A DNA stretch of 64,000 nucleotides. Source: Comamonas resistens (lineage in GTDB: Bacteria > Pseudomonadota > Gammaproteobacteria > Burkholderiales > Burkholderiaceae_C). The stretch spans positions 4,216,001 to 4,280,000 of the forward strand of contig NZ_CP125947.1 of the NCBI RefSeq assembly GCF_030064165.1. The letters run 5' to 3'. The position numbers and the translations under genes are program-made. Under the pieces are notes generated by a model. The model ran no database searches. It was given only the letters and a program-made list of their open reading frames with translations, and had not been told where the DNA came from. This document shows positions 53,668 to 63,251 of this stretch, piece after piece; within the stretch, counting starts at the first letter, position 1; each line of letters begins with the position of its first letter.

Positions 53668-54348
53668 TCAAGGCCGGGCGAGCCCCAGAGGTTCCGCGGC
53701 AGGGCGGATCAACACACAGAGCACGGCCACCAGCAGCAGCGCCGTCACCACATCGAGAACGTGGTGCTGGTGCACCAGCATGGTGGAGGCACAGATGGCC
53801 ACACTCCACAGCACGATGGCGATGCACAGACCCGCCCGCCCCTTGGGCCACTGACACTGGCAGACGGCCAGACAGGTCAGCGCCGTGTAGACGATGTGCA
53901 GCGAAGGCAGCAGGTTGTGCGGCTTGTCCACCAGAAACATCATGGAAAAAATGCTGCGATAAGGCTCGGCATCGGGGATCACGCGCTCGAATGCGAGGTT
54001 GGCGGGAAACAGCACAAACACCAGCCCGCAGATCAGCGTGCCGGCAATCTGGCGCTTGCCCAGAGCCGACAACACCGGCTGCTGCACCAGCCACAGCGGC
54101 AACAGCAGAAAGGGGAAAAAGGAGAAATAGACAAAGATGAATTCCGGCACCAGCGGAATCATCGCGTCCCAGGGGGTGAGGAAGTCGTAGCGATGATCAC
54201 GCAGACTGGCCAGCCAGTTGGCCGTGGGATAGACGGCGTAAGAGGCAATCAACACCCAGACGGCCCAGAACACAAAGCCGCGCTGCTTGCGGGAGGAATG
54301 GACTTGGGTTTTATGGTTTTGCGGGGCTGTGGTCGCTGGCTCGGTCAT
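53668..54348 (-). CDS. PAP2-family membrane phosphatase-like protein
   Basis: About 226 residues with six hydrophobic segments. Phosphatase box 2 reads HNLLPSLHIVYT (Pro-Ser-Leu-His) and box 3 STMLVHQHHVLDVV (His...Asp), as in the PAP2/inositol-phosphorylceramide-synthase-like group. The first K-x6-RP box is not obvious. Substrate is probably a lipid phosphate. The start could be 54393 instead, as neither ATG has a clear ribosome site. Confidence 0.78.
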   Translation of the reverse strand: MTEPATTAPQNHKTQVHSSRKQRGFVFWAVWVLIASYAVYPTANWLASLRDHRYDFLTPWDAMIPLVPEFIFVYFSFFPFLLLPLWLVQQPVLSALGKRQIAGTLICGLVFVLFPANLAFERVIPDAEPYRSIFSMMFLVDKPHNLLPSLHIVYTALTCLAVCQCQWPKGRAGLCIAIVLWSVAICASTMLVHQHHVLDVVTALLLVAVLCVLIRPAAEPLGLARP

Positions 54349-54457
54349 GCGCGGATTATGAAAGCAGCACATCGACCCCAGCGTAGTCCGCAAAGCAAAA
54401 AGGCTGGAAACGCGCCCGCATCCAGCCTTGTCATGGATTGCAGGCGACTGCCTGCGT

Positions 54458-54913
54458 CTATTTTTCGGAGCTCTTGTCCGAAGCCTTGGCCGACATCACC
54501 CAGCGGGCCATCTGCAAGGAATCCACCTCGCTGATCTGGGGGTGGCGCGGCATGATGACATTGCCCCAGACACCCACGCTGCCGCTGCGAATCTTGCCAG
54601 CCAGATAGGCCTGGGCATCGCTGCGCTCGCGGTACTTGTCGGCAATCGACGCAAACGCCGGGCCCACAAACTTGCGGTCCCAGCCATGGCAGCGCATGCA
54701 ATCGGACTGCTCCACCAGCTTCTTGCCTGCAGCCAGCTCAGGCTGGCTCTGCACCAGCGCATCCGCCGCCTGCTCTGCCGAGCTGACCCGCATGATGCGC
54801 CAGCCGATATTGACCACACCCAGCACCGCAGCCAGTATTACCAGCCCGATCAGCCAGCCAATCCAGCGCGGCCTGGCCGGGTAGTTTTCTTCGTCGTCGA
54901 TGGGGTCAGTCAT
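54458..54913 (-). CDS. Membrane-anchored c-type cytochrome
   Basis: 151 residues from MTDPIDDEENY. One membrane helix at about 18-37 and a cytochrome c domain with CMRCH (Cys72, Cys75, His76) and axial Met121 in VIMPRHP. It is a periplasm-facing electron carrier. The partner oxidase is not in the window. A Met three codons upstream is an alternative start. Confidence 0.88.
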   Translation of the reverse strand: MTDPIDDEENYPARPRWIGWLIGLVILAAVLGVVNIGWRIMRVSSAEQAADALVQSQPELAAGKKLVEQSDCMRCHGWDRKFVGPAFASIADKYRERSDAQAYLAGKIRSGSVGVWGNVIMPRHPQISEVDSLQMARWVMSAKASDKSSEK

Positions 54914-54996
54914 ACCAAACAATCACAGCTCAAAAAGACAATGGCCAGCTTGCGCTGGCCATGGGACGCGGAGCAAAAAACTGGCGCGAACCTAGC

Positions 54997-55092
54997 CAGA
55001 GATACCGAGGAAGCGCCGCCGCGCACCGAAGGTGTCGTCCCCCTCCGGCGCTCAGCGCCAGAGAGGGGGAAGGCGCGCAGCGCCTCAGGGGA
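54997..55092. repeat. Dispersed GC-rich intergenic repeat, copy 4
   Basis: AGAGATACCGAGGAAGCGCC, GGTGTCGTCCCCCT, an inner palindrome GGCGCTCAGCGCC, then GAGGGGGAAG and GCGCAGCGCCTCAGGGGA, just after the purH stop. It has the same organisation as the copies at 30337, 31841 and 42759. Confidence 0.7.
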
Positions 55093-55096
55093 GTGT

Positions 55097-56683
55097 TTAA
55101 TGACGGAAATGACGCACGCCGGTGAACACCATGGCCACGCCACGCTCGTTCGCCGCATCGATCACTTCCTGGTCACGCATGGAGCCGCCGGGCTGGGCCA
55201 CGCAGGTCGCACCAGCATCGACCACCACGTCCAGGCCGTCGCGGAAGGGGAAGAAGGCGTCCGACGCCACCACGGTGTTCTGCAGCGACAGCTTGGCGGC
55301 TTCGGCCTTGATGGAGGCAATGCGGGCCGAGTCCAGGCGCGACATCTGGCCGGCGCCCACGCCCATGGTCATGCCGTTCTTGCAGAAGACGATGGCGTTG
55401 GACTTGACGAACTTGGCCACCTTCCAGGCGAACAGCAGATCCTGCAGCTCTTGCTGTGTAGGCTGCTTGACGGTCACAACCTTCAGCTCTTCGAGCTTGA
55501 GTTCATGGTTGTCGGCCGATTGCAGCAGCAGGCCCGAACCCACGCGCTTGGTTTCCAGCACATTGCGCACGTCACCGTAGTTGGCAGGCAGCGCAATCTT
55601 CATCAGGCGCACATTGACCTTGGACTTGAAGATTTCCAGGGCTTCGGCGGAAAACTCCGGAGCCATCAGCACTTCGACGAACTGCTTGGAAACGGCTTCG
55701 GCGGCGGCCTTGTCCACAGGGCGGTTGAAGGCAATGATGCCGCCAAAGGCGCTGGTGGGGTCGGTCTGGAAAGCCTTGGAATAGGCTTCGAAGGGGTTGG
55801 CGCCCACGGCCACGCCGCAGGGGTTGGCGTGCTTGATGATCACGCAGGCTGGCACTTCAAAGCTCTTGACGCATTCCCAGGCAGCATCGGCATCGGCGAT
55901 GTTGTTATAGGAGAGTTCCTTGCCCTGCAGTTGCACACCGGTGGCCAGCGAGCCGGCAGCCGGCGCCAGGTCGCGGTACCAGGCCGCTTGCTGGTGGCTG
56001 TTTTCGCCGTAGCGCAGGTCTTGCACCTTCAGGTACTGCTCGTTGAACTGGCCGGGGAAGGCGGCGCGCTCGGGCACATATTCTTCGCTGAGCTTTTCGT
56101 CTTCAAACTTGACCGACGACAGGTAGTTGCTGATGGCACCGTCGTACTGGCTGATGCGGTTGAACGCCGCAACCGACAGCTCGAAGCGCAGCTTGTTCGA
56201 CAGCTTTCCGGCAGTCTTGAGCTCGCCCAGCACGGCCTCGTACTGGTCGGCTGCGGTGACCACGCCCACGTCCTTCCAGTTCTTGGCGGCGGAGCGCACC
56301 ATGGCGGGGCCGCCGATGTCGATGTTCTCGATGGCATCGGCCAGCGTGCAACCGGGCTTGGCCACGGTGGCTTCAAACGGGTACAGGTTCACCACCAGCA
56401 GGTCGATGGTCTCGATGCCGTGTTCCTTCAAAGCGGCCATGTGCTCGGGGAAGTCGCGACGTGCCAGCAGGCCACCGTGCACCATGGGGTGCAGAGTCTT
56501 CACGCGGCCGTCCAGCATTTCGGGGAACTTGGTGACTTCGGCGACTTCGGTCACGGGCAGGCCCTTGTCGGCCAGCAGCTTGGCCGTGCCGCCGGTGGAC
56601 AGCAGCTGCACGCCCAGGGCGTGCAGGGCTTGCGCAAATTCAACGATGCCGGTCTTGTCGGAGACGGAGATCAGAGCTTTCAT
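55097..56683 (-). CDS. purH: Bifunctional AICAR transformylase/IMP cyclohydrolase
   Basis: 528 residues. IMP cyclohydrolase (MGS-like) domain at about 1-150 ([24 protein letters not shown]) and transformylase domain to the end ([48 protein letters not shown]). Last two steps of IMP synthesis. I chose the ATG at 56681-56683 giving [12 protein letters not shown]. It follows fis on the same strand. Confidence 0.96.
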   Translation of the reverse strand: MKALISVSDKTGIVEFAQALHALGVQLLSTGGTAKLLADKGLPVTEVAEVTKFPEMLDGRVKTLHPMVHGGLLARRDFPEHMAALKEHGIETIDLLVVNLYPFEATVAKPGCTLADAIENIDIGGPAMVRSAAKNWKDVGVVTAADQYEAVLGELKTAGKLSNKLRFELSVAAFNRISQYDGAISNYLSSVKFEDEKLSEEYVPERAAFPGQFNEQYLKVQDLRYGENSHQQAAWYRDLAPAAGSLATGVQLQGKELSYNNIADADAAWECVKSFEVPACVIIKHANPCGVAVGANPFEAYSKAFQTDPTSAFGGIIAFNRPVDKAAAEAVSKQFVEVLMAPEFSAEALEIFKSKVNVRLMKIALPANYGDVRNVLETKRVGSGLLLQSADNHELKLEELKVVTVKQPTQQELQDLLFAWKVAKFVKSNAIVFCKNGMTMGVGAGQMSRLDSARIASIKAEAAKLSLQNTVVASDAFFPFRDGLDVVVDAGATCVAQPGGSMRDQEVIDAANERGVAMVFTGVRHFRH

Positions 56684-56769
56684 GGGCGTCAATTCAAAGT
56701 TTGGATAAAAACAAGCTGCAGCGCATATCCATCAAGCGCTTGCAGCTATGGATTCGGAAGCGATACAGC

Positions 56770-57003
56770 TCAGAGCAACTGGTGATCCAGCAGCTTTTTG
56801 CGCAAGGTGTTGCGGTTCAGGCCCAGCCACTCGGCCGCGCGCGACTGGTTGTTGTCGGCCTGGCCCATGACCACCTCCAACAAGGGCTTTTCGACAAGGC
56901 GAATCACCATGTCATAGACATTGGCGGGCGTTTCGCCTTCCAGATCGCGGAAATAGCCCTCCAGGCTATCGCGAACGACTTGTTCTAAATTCTGATTGCT
57001 CAT
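56770..57003 (-). CDS. fis: Fis-family DNA-binding protein
   Basis: 77 residues. C-terminal helix-turn-helix QSRAAEWLGLNRNTLRKKL as in Fis; the N-terminal half is the dimerisation helix. Nucleoid-associated regulator of rRNA and recombination. The start overlaps the dusB stop by four bases, the classic dusB-fis arrangement. Confidence 0.93.
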   Translation of the reverse strand: MSNQNLEQVVRDSLEGYFRDLEGETPANVYDMVIRLVEKPLLEVVMGQADNNQSRAAEWLGLNRNTLRKKLLDHQLL

Positions 57004-58061
57004 GCAGTCATTCCTGCCGGTTCGTCCAGCTCGCTGCTTTCAGCAGCTGCCGTGGCAGCCGGTATCCGCTCCATCTGCTGCCCCAGGGCATCCAGATAGT
57101 CGGCCACGGCCTGCCATTGAACCGTACAGTCCTCAATAGTGTTGATGTGTTTTCTGAATTCTTCCCCACCCGGCAGAGTCCGCAGATACCACGCAATGTG
57201 CTTGCGCGCGCTGCGCACCCCGACTCCCTCGCCATACAGGCCGTAATGGTCCTGCAGATGTTCCAGCAGCAGGCGACGCAGCTCGGCCACCAGCGGTGGT
57301 GCCATGTGCTCGCCCGTCTCCAGGAAATAGGCAATTTCGCGAAATATCCACGGCCTGCCCTGGGCAGCGCGGCCGACCATGATGGCGTCCGCCCCCGTGT
57401 AGGCCAGCACATCGCGGGCTTTCTCGGGGCTGTTGATATCGCCGTTTGCCACCACGGGCACTTTCACCGCCTGCTTGACGGCGGCAATCGTGTCGTACTC
57501 GGCAAAGCCTTTGTAGCCCTGCTCGCGCGTGCGGCCGTGCACGGTGAGCATCTGGATGCCCACGCCCTCGAACTGGCGTGCCAGCGCGATGGCGTTCTTG
57601 TGTTCATCGCACCAGCCGGTACGCATCTTCAGCGTGACGGGCACGTTGTAGGGTCGCGCGGCCTCCACCACGGCCTGGGCAATTTCCACGGCCAGGGGCT
57701 CGTTCTGCATCAGGGCGGAACCCGCCCATTTGTTGCAGACCTTCTTGGCCGGGCAGCCCATGTTGATGTCGATGATCTGTGCGCCGCGCTCGATGTTGTA
57801 GACCGCGGCTTCGGCCATCATGGGCGCTTCGGTGCCGGCAATCTGTACCGAGATCGGCCCAGGCTCGCCTTCGTGGTTGGCGCGCCGACTGGTCTTGAGG
57901 CTGTTCCACAGGTCCTTGCGGCTGGTCACCATCTCGCTGACCGCATAACCCGCGCCCAGGGCCTTGCACAACTGGCGAAACGGCCTGTCCGTCACACCCG
58001 CCATGGGTGCGACAAACAGACGATTTGCCAATGGGATATGACCAATGTGCAGAGCGGGCAT
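57000..58061 (-). CDS. dusB: tRNA-dihydrouridine synthase B
   Basis: 353 residues from MPALHIGHIPLANRL. FMN TIM barrel with VAPMAGVTDRPFRQL, IDINMGCPAKKVCNKWAGSAL (active-site Cys), VTLKMRTGW, VHGRTREQ, VVANGDI and GADAIMVGRAAQGRPW. It reduces U to dihydrouridine in tRNA. The longer frame (to 58163) adds residues not typical of the family. Confidence 0.95.
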   Translation of the reverse strand: MPALHIGHIPLANRLFVAPMAGVTDRPFRQLCKALGAGYAVSEMVTSRKDLWNSLKTSRRANHEGEPGPISVQIAGTEAPMMAEAAVYNIERGAQIIDINMGCPAKKVCNKWAGSALMQNEPLAVEIAQAVVEAARPYNVPVTLKMRTGWCDEHKNAIALARQFEGVGIQMLTVHGRTREQGYKGFAEYDTIAAVKQAVKVPVVANGDINSPEKARDVLAYTGADAIMVGRAAQGRPWIFREIAYFLETGEHMAPPLVAELRRLLLEHLQDHYGLYGEGVGVRSARKHIAWYLRTLPGGEEFRKHINTIEDCTVQWQAVADYLDALGQQMERIPAATAAAESSELDEPAGMTA

Positions 58062-58219
58062 GAAAGGGGTTCTGGGGTCGCAGCAGACAGTGCTTGTCTG
58101 GAGCCAACCGGGCGCTGGAAAAGAGGGCTGAATTATACCTGCCCAATTTTTCAGCAAAACCAAAGTTGATGCATCACCCTGTAGGACGAATCACTATCGC
58201 TACCTACCCGCAGCAGGAC

Positions 58220-58972
58220 TCAGTTTTTTCGGACCGGCTGGTTGAAATACTGATCGGGATAGGGCTCGCTCGCCAGCGTGTAATGCCACCATTCTTCGGG
58301 TAGATTCTTCCAGCCATGGCGCTGCATCAGCGCCCGCAGCCAGCGACGGTTGTGCTGCACATCCGGGGACTGGGAAGCATCTTCGGTATGCGACTGCTCA
58401 TCGAACATATCGAACGGCGTGCCCATGTCCACATCGATACCATCGGCCAGCGGACCGCGCACACGCTTGCTTGCGCGCCTGGCATCGACGACCACCAGCG
58501 TCATGTCCACCGTGCTGGCACGGCTGTGGCCGGATTTTTCGGCGATATAGCCGCGCTTGAACAGCTCGCTCTTGGGCACGCGCGGGTAATACATGTCCTT
58601 GTTCTTCTGGTCCGTCATATCCCTGCCCCAGCGCACAAAGTCATTCACCGCCGCCTGAGGACGATAGCAGTCATAGACCTTGATGGCCATGCCATAGACT
58701 TCCAGCTCCTTCTGCGCTGCAGCCAGAGACTGGGCCGCCGCACGGCTGAGCCAGCACACACCGGCTTCATAACCTTCGACAGGCCGCCCCATGAAGTTAT
58801 GGCGGGTGGCGTAACGCATATCCTGGCGCACGCCAGGGGCCAGACTGCTCAGCGGCACCAGGTCTGCTCCAGCATTGGAGGTCGATGACTCTGTCGCGCC
58901 CATGTGCTGTGCGCAACCAGCTATAAAAATCAAAGCAAACGCCACAACCGCCAGGCGGGGCTGAAAACTCAT
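58220..58972 (-). CDS. D-Ala-D-Ala dipeptidase (VanX/DdpX-like) lipoprotein
   Basis: 250 residues from MSFQPRLAVVAF. Lipoprotein signal with lipobox IAGC (Cys about 20). The zinc peptidase M15D core has YDCYRPQAAV, the ligand box SGHSRASTVDMTL (His and Asp), and EEWWHY (Glu and His). It probably cleaves D-Ala-D-Ala in wall turnover; a resistance role is unlikely without vanHA-type neighbours. The longer open frame (to 59212) lacks support. Confidence 0.88.
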   Translation of the reverse strand: MSFQPRLAVVAFALIFIAGCAQHMGATESSTSNAGADLVPLSSLAPGVRQDMRYATRHNFMGRPVEGYEAGVCWLSRAAAQSLAAAQKELEVYGMAIKVYDCYRPQAAVNDFVRWGRDMTDQKNKDMYYPRVPKSELFKRGYIAEKSGHSRASTVDMTLVVVDARRASKRVRGPLADGIDVDMGTPFDMFDEQSHTEDASQSPDVQHNRRWLRALMQRHGWKNLPEEWWHYTLASEPYPDQYFNQPVRKN

Positions 58973-59337
58973 ATTGGTATCTCCATACGCAAGCGCTCTT
59001 GCAGGATATTGGCCGGATGCGCGATTGTGCCGCAGCCCCAAGAACGTGTTCACGATCTCTACGCAGCCGCGTTGGAGCGCAATCGGGATGAGTTCGAAGC
59101 GATGGTCCGCCGCTTGCACCGGGGTGCAAGCAAGGGCCAGCGCGCAGAAGGCGCCCGATTTCACTCCAACCCTTCGGGACAGTGGCTTTGCGGGCGGTCT
59201 GCGGCGTTGCAAATCCTCGCAATAGCACGGCTATTGCTGCGGTATTGCGCGCGGGGGGCCGCCCCCTAGCATCCCCTCCCGCAAAGTCACTGTCGCGGAG
59301 CGGGGAGATCGTCAACACGTTCTAAACTAGCGCCCCT
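58973..59337. other. Intergenic region between the VanX-like gene and the YqaA-type gene
   Basis: 365 bp between divergent genes, no credible gene. It holds a 17-bp imperfect inverted repeat (59178-59294) with inner hairpins, and should hold two divergent promoters that I cannot place exactly. Confidence 0.5.
59178..59294. repeat. 117-bp segment bounded by a 17-bp inverted repeat
   Basis: GACAGTGGCTTTGCGGG (59178-59194) and CCCGCAAAGTCACTGTC (59278-59294) are inverted copies with one mismatch. Inside are GCAATAG-CACGG-CTATTGC and GGGGGGCCGCCCCC hairpins. The size and structure fit a small non-autonomous repeat; no target duplication was identified. Confidence 0.55.
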
Positions 59338-59865
59338 ATGGAATCATGGATGCAACAAGTGCTGCACTGGCTGGCCCTGCCGGAGCTGGGCCTGAGCACG
59401 GTCTTTATCGTGGCCCTGGTTTCTGCCACCTTGCTGCCGCTGGGCTCGGAGCCCGTGGTGGCGGCCCTGGTCACGGCCAATCCTCATCTATTCTGGCCCG
59501 CCATTATGGTTGCGACGGCAGGCAACACCATTGGCGGCGCCATCAGCTGGTGGATGGGCCTGGCCGCGCACAAGGCCTGGAACAGGGCCCGCAGGCTGCG
59601 CCAGCATGATGGCACCCAGCCTCAGCGGAAAAACATGCACAACCAGTCACGCTGGCATCGCGTGGCCCGCTACTGGCTGCGCAAATACGGCGCCAAGGCC
59701 TGCCTGCTGAGCTGGCTGCCCGTTGTGGGAGACCCGCTGTGCGCCGTCGCCGGCTGGCTTCGCCTGCCCTTCTGGGCCTGCGTGGGCTATATGGCGGTCG
59801 GCAAGTTCCTCCGCTACACCTTGATGACCGCAGGCCTGCACCAGATCCTCCAGCGCATCTTTTAA
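59338..59865 (+). CDS. YqaA/DedA-type inner-membrane protein
   Basis: 175 residues, about four hydrophobic segments. The SNARE-associated/DedA-like core includes LGSEPVVAALV, GNTIGGAISWWMG and LLSWLPVVGDPLCAVAGWLR. DedA relatives are thought to move lipids or maintain proton-motive force; YqaA itself is uncharacterised. The stop overlaps the stop of the convergent porin gene (59862-59865). Confidence 0.85.
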   Translation: MESWMQQVLHWLALPELGLSTVFIVALVSATLLPLGSEPVVAALVTANPHLFWPAIMVATAGNTIGGAISWWMGLAAHKAWNRARRLRQHDGTQPQRKNMHNQSRWHRVARYWLRKYGAKACLLSWLPVVGDPLCAVAGWLRLPFWACVGYMAVGKFLRYTLMTAGLHQILQRIF

Positions 59866-61271
59866 AACTCCGTGTGCAGGCGCACGGCCAGTGCATTCAC
59901 CGGCCCGCGGTCGGCGTTGTACGCGGGGTTGCGGATATGTTGCCAGTCGAAGGTCACGCTGGACTTCTGGCCGACGCTCATGCTGTAGAACATCTCCAGA
60001 ATGCTTTCGGGCTTGTAGTTCAGACGTCCATCGCCGATGAACGGCCCCATGCCGCCTTCGGCCAGGTACTGACGATGGACGGAAGACAGAAAATTGCGTG
60101 CCACACCCAGGCCCAGCGTATCCTTGGCCCGCCCCCATTTGCGCCCCTGGATCAGCAGGCCTGTGGATAGCGAGCGGTCGATTTCCGTGAAGGCATAGAT
60201 TTCCGTCTTTCCATCGGCCCAGCTGGCGCGTGCGAACAGTCCCACATCGTCAGATAGCGCCTGCTCCAGGTTCAGGCCGAAGCCGCGCTTGCTCTTGGCC
60301 CCGTAGCGCGCGGTATTGATGTCAGGCACTCCTCCTCGCTGCGCGGCCTGGGCCAATGCATCGCTGTAGCTGGTCATCACCGCATGGTTGCGAAACACCA
60401 GTGCCCGCAGCTTACCAGGCTGACCTGCCAGCGTATGCGCATGGGCAACCTCCAGCTGGTCACCGTAGTGCTTGAAGATGCGGTAGTCCAGCGGCTGGCC
60501 GTTGGGCTCCTTGGGCTGGATGAAACGGCCAAAGCGCAGCTCCCAGTCATCATGAAACCACTCCAGCACCGCGCCCCAGCTGTAACCACGGGCGTCCGCT
60601 GCATAGTCGGACGCACCTTGGGTCATCAACGACCAGTTCATGAACTGGGTTCGCGGATCGTGGTTGTAGCGGTTGTTATCAAAGATGTCGGTCACGGCCA
60701 GATTACCGACCGTCAGCACGGTCCGGCGCTTGTCCTCCATGCCGGCCAACTGCCTTGCATCGGACTCCACGGCTTCTTGCTCACCGCCATGGTTCCAGGT
60801 CTGGCGCAAAAATGCACGGGCGCGATAGAGTTTCAGCCTTGCGCCCGAAGTTTTGGCCAACTCTCCATTGGTAAAGCCACCCAGGCCGGTCAGTCCCGAC
60901 AGAGGAATGCCCTGCGCACCTTCCAGATCAAGATAGACCTCTGCTCCCGCCCATGGACGGTATCCGAAGGATGCGGTGGTCGTGAACGAGTAGCTCCGCT
61001 CGCGCTCGGGCTTCAGGCTCATGGCTCCCGTATAAGGCGCGGAAAAAGATGGTTTGCGCTGCCATACATAGGTCGCCTGGAACCTGGCATTCCACTTTTC
61101 AGGCTCTATGGTTTTCTCACCCTCAGCAGCATCCTCAGCGCCTGCCTGGGCTGTCTCCGCACTCTGCTGCGCATGAGCAGCCGGCCCCCACATCAAGTAC
61201 AAGGACATCAGGCTGCCTGCGCAGAGCTTGCCGAGACCACATTTGTTATTGAATGTTCCTTGCTGATGCAT
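59862..61271 (-). CDS. OprB-type carbohydrate-selective porin
   Basis: 469 residues from MHQQGTFNNKCG. Signal peptide to about residue 35 (AAHA), then a beta-strand-rich barrel with the OprB features FQATYVWQRKPSF, SGARLKLYRARAFLRQTW, NRYNHDPRTQFMNWSL and a terminal Phe (RLHTEF). Expected in the outer membrane for uptake of sugars or similar solutes. It lies downstream of the FixJ-type regulator, a possible controller. Convergent overlap with the YqaA-type gene. Confidence 0.88.
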   Translation of the reverse strand: MHQQGTFNNKCGLGKLCAGSLMSLYLMWGPAAHAQQSAETAQAGAEDAAEGEKTIEPEKWNARFQATYVWQRKPSFSAPYTGAMSLKPERERSYSFTTTASFGYRPWAGAEVYLDLEGAQGIPLSGLTGLGGFTNGELAKTSGARLKLYRARAFLRQTWNHGGEQEAVESDARQLAGMEDKRRTVLTVGNLAVTDIFDNNRYNHDPRTQFMNWSLMTQGASDYAADARGYSWGAVLEWFHDDWELRFGRFIQPKEPNGQPLDYRIFKHYGDQLEVAHAHTLAGQPGKLRALVFRNHAVMTSYSDALAQAAQRGGVPDINTARYGAKSKRGFGLNLEQALSDDVGLFARASWADGKTEIYAFTEIDRSLSTGLLIQGRKWGRAKDTLGLGVARNFLSSVHRQYLAEGGMGPFIGDGRLNYKPESILEMFYSMSVGQKSSVTFDWQHIRNPAYNADRGPVNALAVRLHTEF

Positions 61272-61435
61272 TGACCGCTCCTGGCGAATCCGCCATTGTG
61301 TACTGGCAAATCCCCGGTACGCACCAACAAGCCCATGCGCAGTCAGCACATGGAGCCGATATCAGCAAGTTTGACGTTCACCGTTATGGCTCCAGCCAAA
61401 GCTGCCGCGCCCCTGAAGCAACGGCCCGGCGGGCA

Positions 61436-62047
61436 TCAGCGGATATCCAGCTTCTCCAGCATGCGCACCAGCTCGGCAACCGAGCCAGCCTCCATCTTGC
61501 GCATGGCTTGAGAACGCCTGACCTTGATCGTGATTTCGCTGACATCGAGCTCGCCCGCGATCTGCTTGTTGAGCAGGCCTCGCACCACGCCTGTCAGCAC
61601 GGACTGCTCCCCGCCGGACAGAGAATCCCAACGCGAGCGCAGCTCCTGCAGCAGCCCGTCCTGCACGCGGCGCTGGCGATCCAGTGCAATGCCTTGCTGT
61701 ATGGCGTCGAGCAGATCCTGATCGCGAAACGGCTTGGCCAGAAACTCGATGGCCCCTGTCTTCATGGCTTCCACGCTCATGGGAATATCGCCATGCCCTG
61801 TGATGAATATCGTGGGAAAGCGCAGGCCCAGCTCCAGCATCTGCCTCCTGAACTCCAGGCCGCTTTGCCCGGGCATGCGAATGTCCAGCACCAGGCAGGC
61901 AGGCCCTTCAGGCGGGCTCAGCTCCAGATGCGTGAGGAAGTCGCGGGTTGCACCAAATGCCGACACGGACAAGCCCACGGAAAGCAGCAAATCTTCGATG
62001 GCGGCGCGTACCGAGGCATCGTCGTCAATCACATACACGGTTTCCAT
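61436..62047 (-). CDS. FixJ/NarL-type response regulator
   Basis: 203 residues from METVYVIDDD. Receiver with acidic residues DDD (8-10), phospho-acceptor Asp55 (LVLDIRMPG) and Lys in FLAKPFRD. The LuxR-type helix-turn-helix is in the last 65 residues (LSGGEQSVLTGVVRGLLNKQIAGEL). The start is 1 bp after the kinase stop, so the two are coupled. The longer frame overlaps the kinase and is discarded. Confidence 0.93.
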   Translation of the reverse strand: METVYVIDDDASVRAAIEDLLLSVGLSVSAFGATRDFLTHLELSPPEGPACLVLDIRMPGQSGLEFRRQMLELGLRFPTIFITGHGDIPMSVEAMKTGAIEFLAKPFRDQDLLDAIQQGIALDRQRRVQDGLLQELRSRWDSLSGGEQSVLTGVVRGLLNKQIAGELDVSEITIKVRRSQAMRKMEAGSVAELVRMLEKLDIR

Positions 62048-62048
62048 C

Positions 62049-63251
62049 TCAGCCAAACCTGTTTCCTCCTGCTGCAGCATCCCCTGCGGCCACGAAAGCG
62101 GCGATGGTGACATGAAATACGACTCCGCTGCGCCCATCCTCACGATCTGTGGCCCAGATACGGCCGCCATTGGCCTCCGCCATATTGCGGCAGATGTTCA
62201 GTCCCAGTCCCATGCCGTCGCGCTTGGTCGTCCAGAAGGCATCGAAGAGATGGCTTTTTGCAGACATGGACAGCCCTTCCCCGGCATCCATCACCGTCAG
62301 CGCCAGTTGCTGGCCCAGGGACTGCGTGGCTACCGTGATGCGCCGCTGCACGACCGGTGTGTCCTGCATGGCGTCCATGGCATTGAGCAGCAGATTGCCC
62401 AGCACCTGCAAAAACTGCACGCGGTCACACCATGCCGGTGCCAGCCCTGCTGCCAGTTGCAAGTCCATGGCAATGGAGCGCTGGTTCAGGTCGGCCCCAG
62501 AAAGATGCACCATCTCGCGCACGGCGTCGTTGAGATCGAATTTCTGCTTGCTGGGTGCCTCGCCACGCGCCATGGAACGGATGCGTGCAATGACATCGCT
62601 GGCCCGCTGGGCATCCCCGAGGATGCGCTCCAGCGCCTGGCCGGCTTTTTCAAGATTGGGCGGTTGCTGGGCCAGCCAGCGTTGGCAGGCATTGCCGCTG
62701 GTGACGATGGCGGCCAATGGCTGGTTGACCTCATGCGCAATCGAGGCAGTCACCTGCCCCAGGCTGGTTGCCTGGGTGATGCGCAGCAACTGGGTCTGCG
62801 CCGCATGCGCGGCATTCTGCGCCGCCACCATCTTCAGGCCCAGATAGGCCGTGATGACGATGGCCAGAATGCTGATACCGGTATTGATGAGCCCCGTGCG
62901 ATAGGCCCCGGCCGGGGTCAGCGCAAAGCTGGCCAGGGTCAGCGTGATGCACAAGCCCGTGATGGCAATCACCAGGCGCGGGCTGAACCAGCGCACGGCT
63001 ACAAGGATGATGGCCGTGTGAAACACGGCTGCGGCCACCGCATATTCGGTTAGCGTATCCAGCGCAAAGATGACTGCCATGGCCGCAGCCATAGCAAGCA
63101 GGATCAAGGCCCGGCGCAGATGCACAAAGCGTTGCGGTTCGGCGGTCATGGCGTGCAGGGTCGTGCTCAGGGCGTGAAAGATCCACTGATTGTGACTCAT
63201 GACGCGGCGCATGATGCGCGCCCGCCAGCCCTGCTCGCCCGGTTCACCCAT
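62049..63251 (-). CDS. Membrane sensor histidine kinase (FixL-like catalytic core)
   Basis: About 400 residues. Four to five hydrophobic segments (about 47-145) form the input domain. Phospho-acceptor His about 173 is in SIAHEVNQPLAAIV, the HisKA type typical of FixL-like kinases. HATPase boxes are NLLLNAMDAM, DAGEGLS and GMGLGLNICR. It begins with ATG overlapping the TolC stop (TGATG); a GTG one codon earlier is possible. It partners with the following FixJ-type regulator. Confidence 0.92.
   Translation of the reverse strand: MGEPGEQGWRARIMRRVMSHNQWIFHALSTTLHAMTAEPQRFVHLRRALILLAMAAAMAVIFALDTLTEYAVAAAVFHTAIILVAVRWFSPRLVIAITGLCITLTLASFALTPAGAYRTGLINTGISILAIVITAYLGLKMVAAQNAAHAAQTQLLRITQATSLGQVTASIAHEVNQPLAAIVTSGNACQRWLAQQPPNLEKAGQALERILGDAQRASDVIARIRSMARGEAPSKQKFDLNDAVREMVHLSGADLNQRSIAMDLQLAAGLAPAWCDRVQFLQVLGNLLLNAMDAMQDTPVVQRRITVATQSLGQQLALTVMDAGEGLSMSAKSHLFDAFWTTKRDGMGLGLNICRNMAEANGGRIWATDREDGRSGVVFHVTIAAFVAAGDAAAGGNRFG

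Noticed and set aside
54428..56785. 785-aa plus-strand frame opposite purH and the cytochrome gene
   Set aside because: Runs across two clear genes and an intergenic repeat on the other strand; no motif of its own.
58220..58972. Vancomycin-resistance gene vanX
   Set aside because: The VanX-like catalytic residues are present, but no vanH/vanA or regulator is nearby and the protein is a lipoprotein of Gram-negative type; a cell-wall turnover role is more plausible.
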